Below, one piece after another: positions 31,301 through 32,279 of a DNA stretch of 32,279 nt. The notes beneath the pieces were generated by a model that made no database searches, was not told the origin of the DNA, and saw only the letters and a program-made list of their open reading frames with translations. Position numbers and translations under genes: made by a program. Location of the stretch: contig USSA01000017.1 of assembly GCA_900557255.1 (NCBI GenBank), forward strand, positions 1 to 32,279, read 5' to 3'. Origin of the DNA: an uncultured Prevotella sp. (GTDB lineage: Bacteria; Bacteroidota; Bacteroidia; Bacteroidales; Bacteroidaceae). Position 1 is the first letter of the stretch, and each line of letters begins with the position of its first letter.

Positions 31301-32279
31301 CCATCCTTGTCGGTGCCCACCCAGACTTGATTGCCCTGGTTGGCACACAGACTTGTGATGCTGTTTTCGCCTATCACGTTGCGGTTGCCCAAACGGTAGC
31401 CCATATAGTTGAAATCGCATTGAGCCTGCGACTGCATGAATACGCCTTTCTGGAGCATGCTCACCCAGATGTTTCCCGTAAAATCTTCTATAATGCTGGT
31501 AATCTTGCACTTGGCAAGATTTACTTCACGACTGAACAGAGGATTATTTTGCAAGAATCCTGTTACAGGATTATACACGAAGATACCCATGCCATCGCAA
31601 CCGATAAACAAGCGCTGGTCGCGGCTGATATAGATGTTGTCTATAGGAAGATTGCCTATGCCGGCTATCTTGGTGAAGATGGTTGAACCTGCCTTGAGAA
31701 GGTAAATACCATCATTCTTGGTAGCAAGATAAATGTTGCCCTTGTCGTCTTGCCTGATATCTTGTGTGTTAAGTTGCTCTGTTCCCATGATGCGTGAAAC
31801 AAGCTTGCCGTTCTTTTCTTTCCGATACAGCTTTCCGTTTTCCAGGATAATCCAGAGCCTTTCTTGTTTGTCTTCCAGAATCTTATGTATGAATTTCAGG
31901 TTCTCCACTTCTCCTTTCATGGCGTAACAGGCGTTTGCATCTATTTTTTTGGTCATGATGCCGTAACCGGAGGTAACGACAGCAATATCGCCATTGTGCA
32001 AACGGCTTACCTGGGTAACGTAAGTGCTTATAGGCTTGTTTCTTGAATCGAGCATAGGTACGTTGCTGAACCTTTTACCATTAAGTATAAGCAGCGACTT
32101 GTTTGTTCCCAGCACAATATGCCCCTTTTCATCCTGTGTTATACTGTTGATATAGTTGCTGTTGAGCCCGTCACTGTTGTCGTAGGTTTTTCTGATGACC
32201 ATAAAGTTATAGCCATCATAGATATTCAAGCCGTTACGGGTGGCAATCCAAATGAAACCATTTGAATCCTGGAACACCT
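28339..32279 (-). CDS. Hybrid two-component system regulator (HTCS), 5' end outside window
   Basis: At least 1312 residues; the frame is open to the right edge, and the signal peptide and first propeller strands are missing, so the N-terminus lies outside. Domains in order: two-component propeller repeats (for example GFIWIATRNGLNIYDG, NIWVSMLQKG, RIWIGTTCGLNQV), Y_Y_Y domain, a transmembrane helix (WARLCYLLAFLGLCLLYI), histidine kinase with NISHEIRTP (His near visible residue 786), ATPase boxes NVLSNAFKFTP and GTGIGLDL, receiver domain (VISDIMMPEMDG, Asp near 1107), and a C-terminal AraC-type HTH. Such proteins bind a glycan fragment in the periplasm and activate nearby carbohydrate genes. 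The GH43 gene downstream is the likely target. All signalling residues are intact. Confidence 0.95.
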   Translation of the reverse strand, partial: VFQDSNGFIWIATRNGLNIYDGYNFMVIRKTYDNSDGLNSNYINSITQDEKGHIVLGTNKSLLILNGKRFSNVPMLDSRNKPISTYVTQVSRLHNGDIAVVTSGYGIMTKKIDANACYAMKGEVENLKFIHKILEDKQERLWIILENGKLYRKEKNGKLVSRIMGTEQLNTQDIRQDDKGNIYLATKNDGIYLLKAGSTIFTKIAGIGNLPIDNIYISRDQRLFIGCDGMGIFVYNPVTGFLQNNPLFSREVNLAKCKITSIIEDFTGNIWVSMLQKGVFMQSQAQCDFNYMGYRLGNRNVIGENSITSLCANQGNQVWVGTDKDGLYLFDIKTGSINSHLLSNTTVLALCKDRKDRTWVGTYTNGIGFIDAGGSFHPFSLGIGNQTGIFDIQEDPQGNVWLATMGKGLFRLSPDGSIKQWKTQDGADNNLKKNSIPNDYLVKLSISKDGKRVFVATSVGLACYDQQKNSWTSTFGGVNCLNKGSFSHCVYSDSKNRVWFGTEDGAICYDPKKGYAHPKIYNTELGLSDNIVASIIEDYKGRIWIGTTCGLNQVDTEKGTINKYFSGNGLQSNEFSDAAACTLWGGKMLVMGGTGGINWFDTDKVKQHPWQAKVTISGLLVGNKPVYPEMESGIYTITDKGVYNSDKFSLSHEDNTFTIQLSTLTYNNVEQISYAYSINGEDWRTIQPGLNELSFSHMPAGTYKFRVKAICNGYETPVKEFSIIVHPAWYASIWARLCYLLAFLGLCLLYIKHRKRKMEDQLILQQHIHAEEMGEAKLKFFMNISHEIRTPLTLILTPLFTLIKEDKDAHRQGIYDMMRKNSERILHLINQMMDLRKIDKGQMVMHMSETDMVAFIGDEYKLFCQQAIAKSIQFTFEHEDETLPVWIDRDNFDKVLMNVLSNAFKFTPAGGRIRITLSHSPHHVRIAIKDSGKGIQEEKLETIFQRFYQSATTSNDRNVGTGIGLDLTRSLVELHYGTITAANNKTLDEADWKEGSQFLITLPLGNEHLKPEEMIDAPEPQTAEDIKELEENMVEGNKENSADTANDAEEDFISKAKSTIAVVEDDEAIRNFLKTQLQETYNILTFCNGKEALPEIIKQKPSLVISDIMMPEMDGNTLCTKIKNNVNTNHIPVILLTAMSREEDQLTGLQSGADAYVVKPFNMDILRRTIINLLNVRRTLKNKFMGNESQSDRQLAIEKDLSPKDQLMEQVMKVINDNMDNEDLSVDMIAREVGLSRVHLHRRMKELTNQTPHAFIRNTRLQYAEKLLSHSNKTISDIMFTCGFSNPASFSTMFKNFYGSSPRDYMQAHRKI

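Overview
The window looks like chromosomal DNA of a Bacteroidales bacterium, most likely Prevotellaceae (Prevotella/Segatella type). The support is indirect: Mfa/FimA-type fimbrial lipoproteins, DUF3575 and DUF3868 proteins, a hybrid two-component system (HTCS) next to a GH43 enzyme, promoters of the TTTG-N19..21-TAnnTTTG type, A-rich start regions with few Shine-Dalgarno sequences, and short dispersed repeats common in this group. No tRNA, rRNA, CRISPR array, transposase or integrase was recognised.

Region A (about 1-14.8 kb) is a fimbria locus. Eight minus-strand genes run from 13168 down to 600: a DUF3575 outer-membrane protein, a DUF3868/OmpA-like protein, an Mfa1-like major fimbrillin, an Mfa2/FimB-like anchor, and four further lipoprotein fimbrillins, one ending in a WRLPT-type (DUF1566-like) domain. 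A consensus-like promoter lies at 13444-13475, and hairpins including a T-tract terminator lie at 400-553. A membrane-embedded LuxR-type regulator (13771-14763) is divergent from the operon. Two non-coding features stand out. An ATAAGTAAA element occurs at least eight times, only in gaps of the early operon and in the regulator leader, always in the sense orientation. A set of hairpins sharing GCTACCC on the RNA strand lies on both sides of the anchor gene.

Region B (14.8-26.4 kb) is mostly housekeeping: nnr (minus); hpt, an 80-residue membrane protein, a 33-residue membrane microprotein and adk (plus); obg and pgeF; an M23 peptidase with a second, degenerate M23-like module; a roughly 283-bp inverted-repeat element; a small basic protein; a stand-alone AICAR transformylase; a small HTH-like protein; rplS; and a UshA-type 5'-nucleotidase split over two genes in reversed domain order.

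Region C (26.4-32.3 kb) is a carbohydrate-use module: a GH43 enzyme and, upstream on the same strand, an HTCS regulator that runs off the right edge. The HTCS probably senses a glycan breakdown product and controls the GH43 gene. The clearest candidate for something undescribed is the post-transcriptional or regulatory layer of the fimbrial operon.
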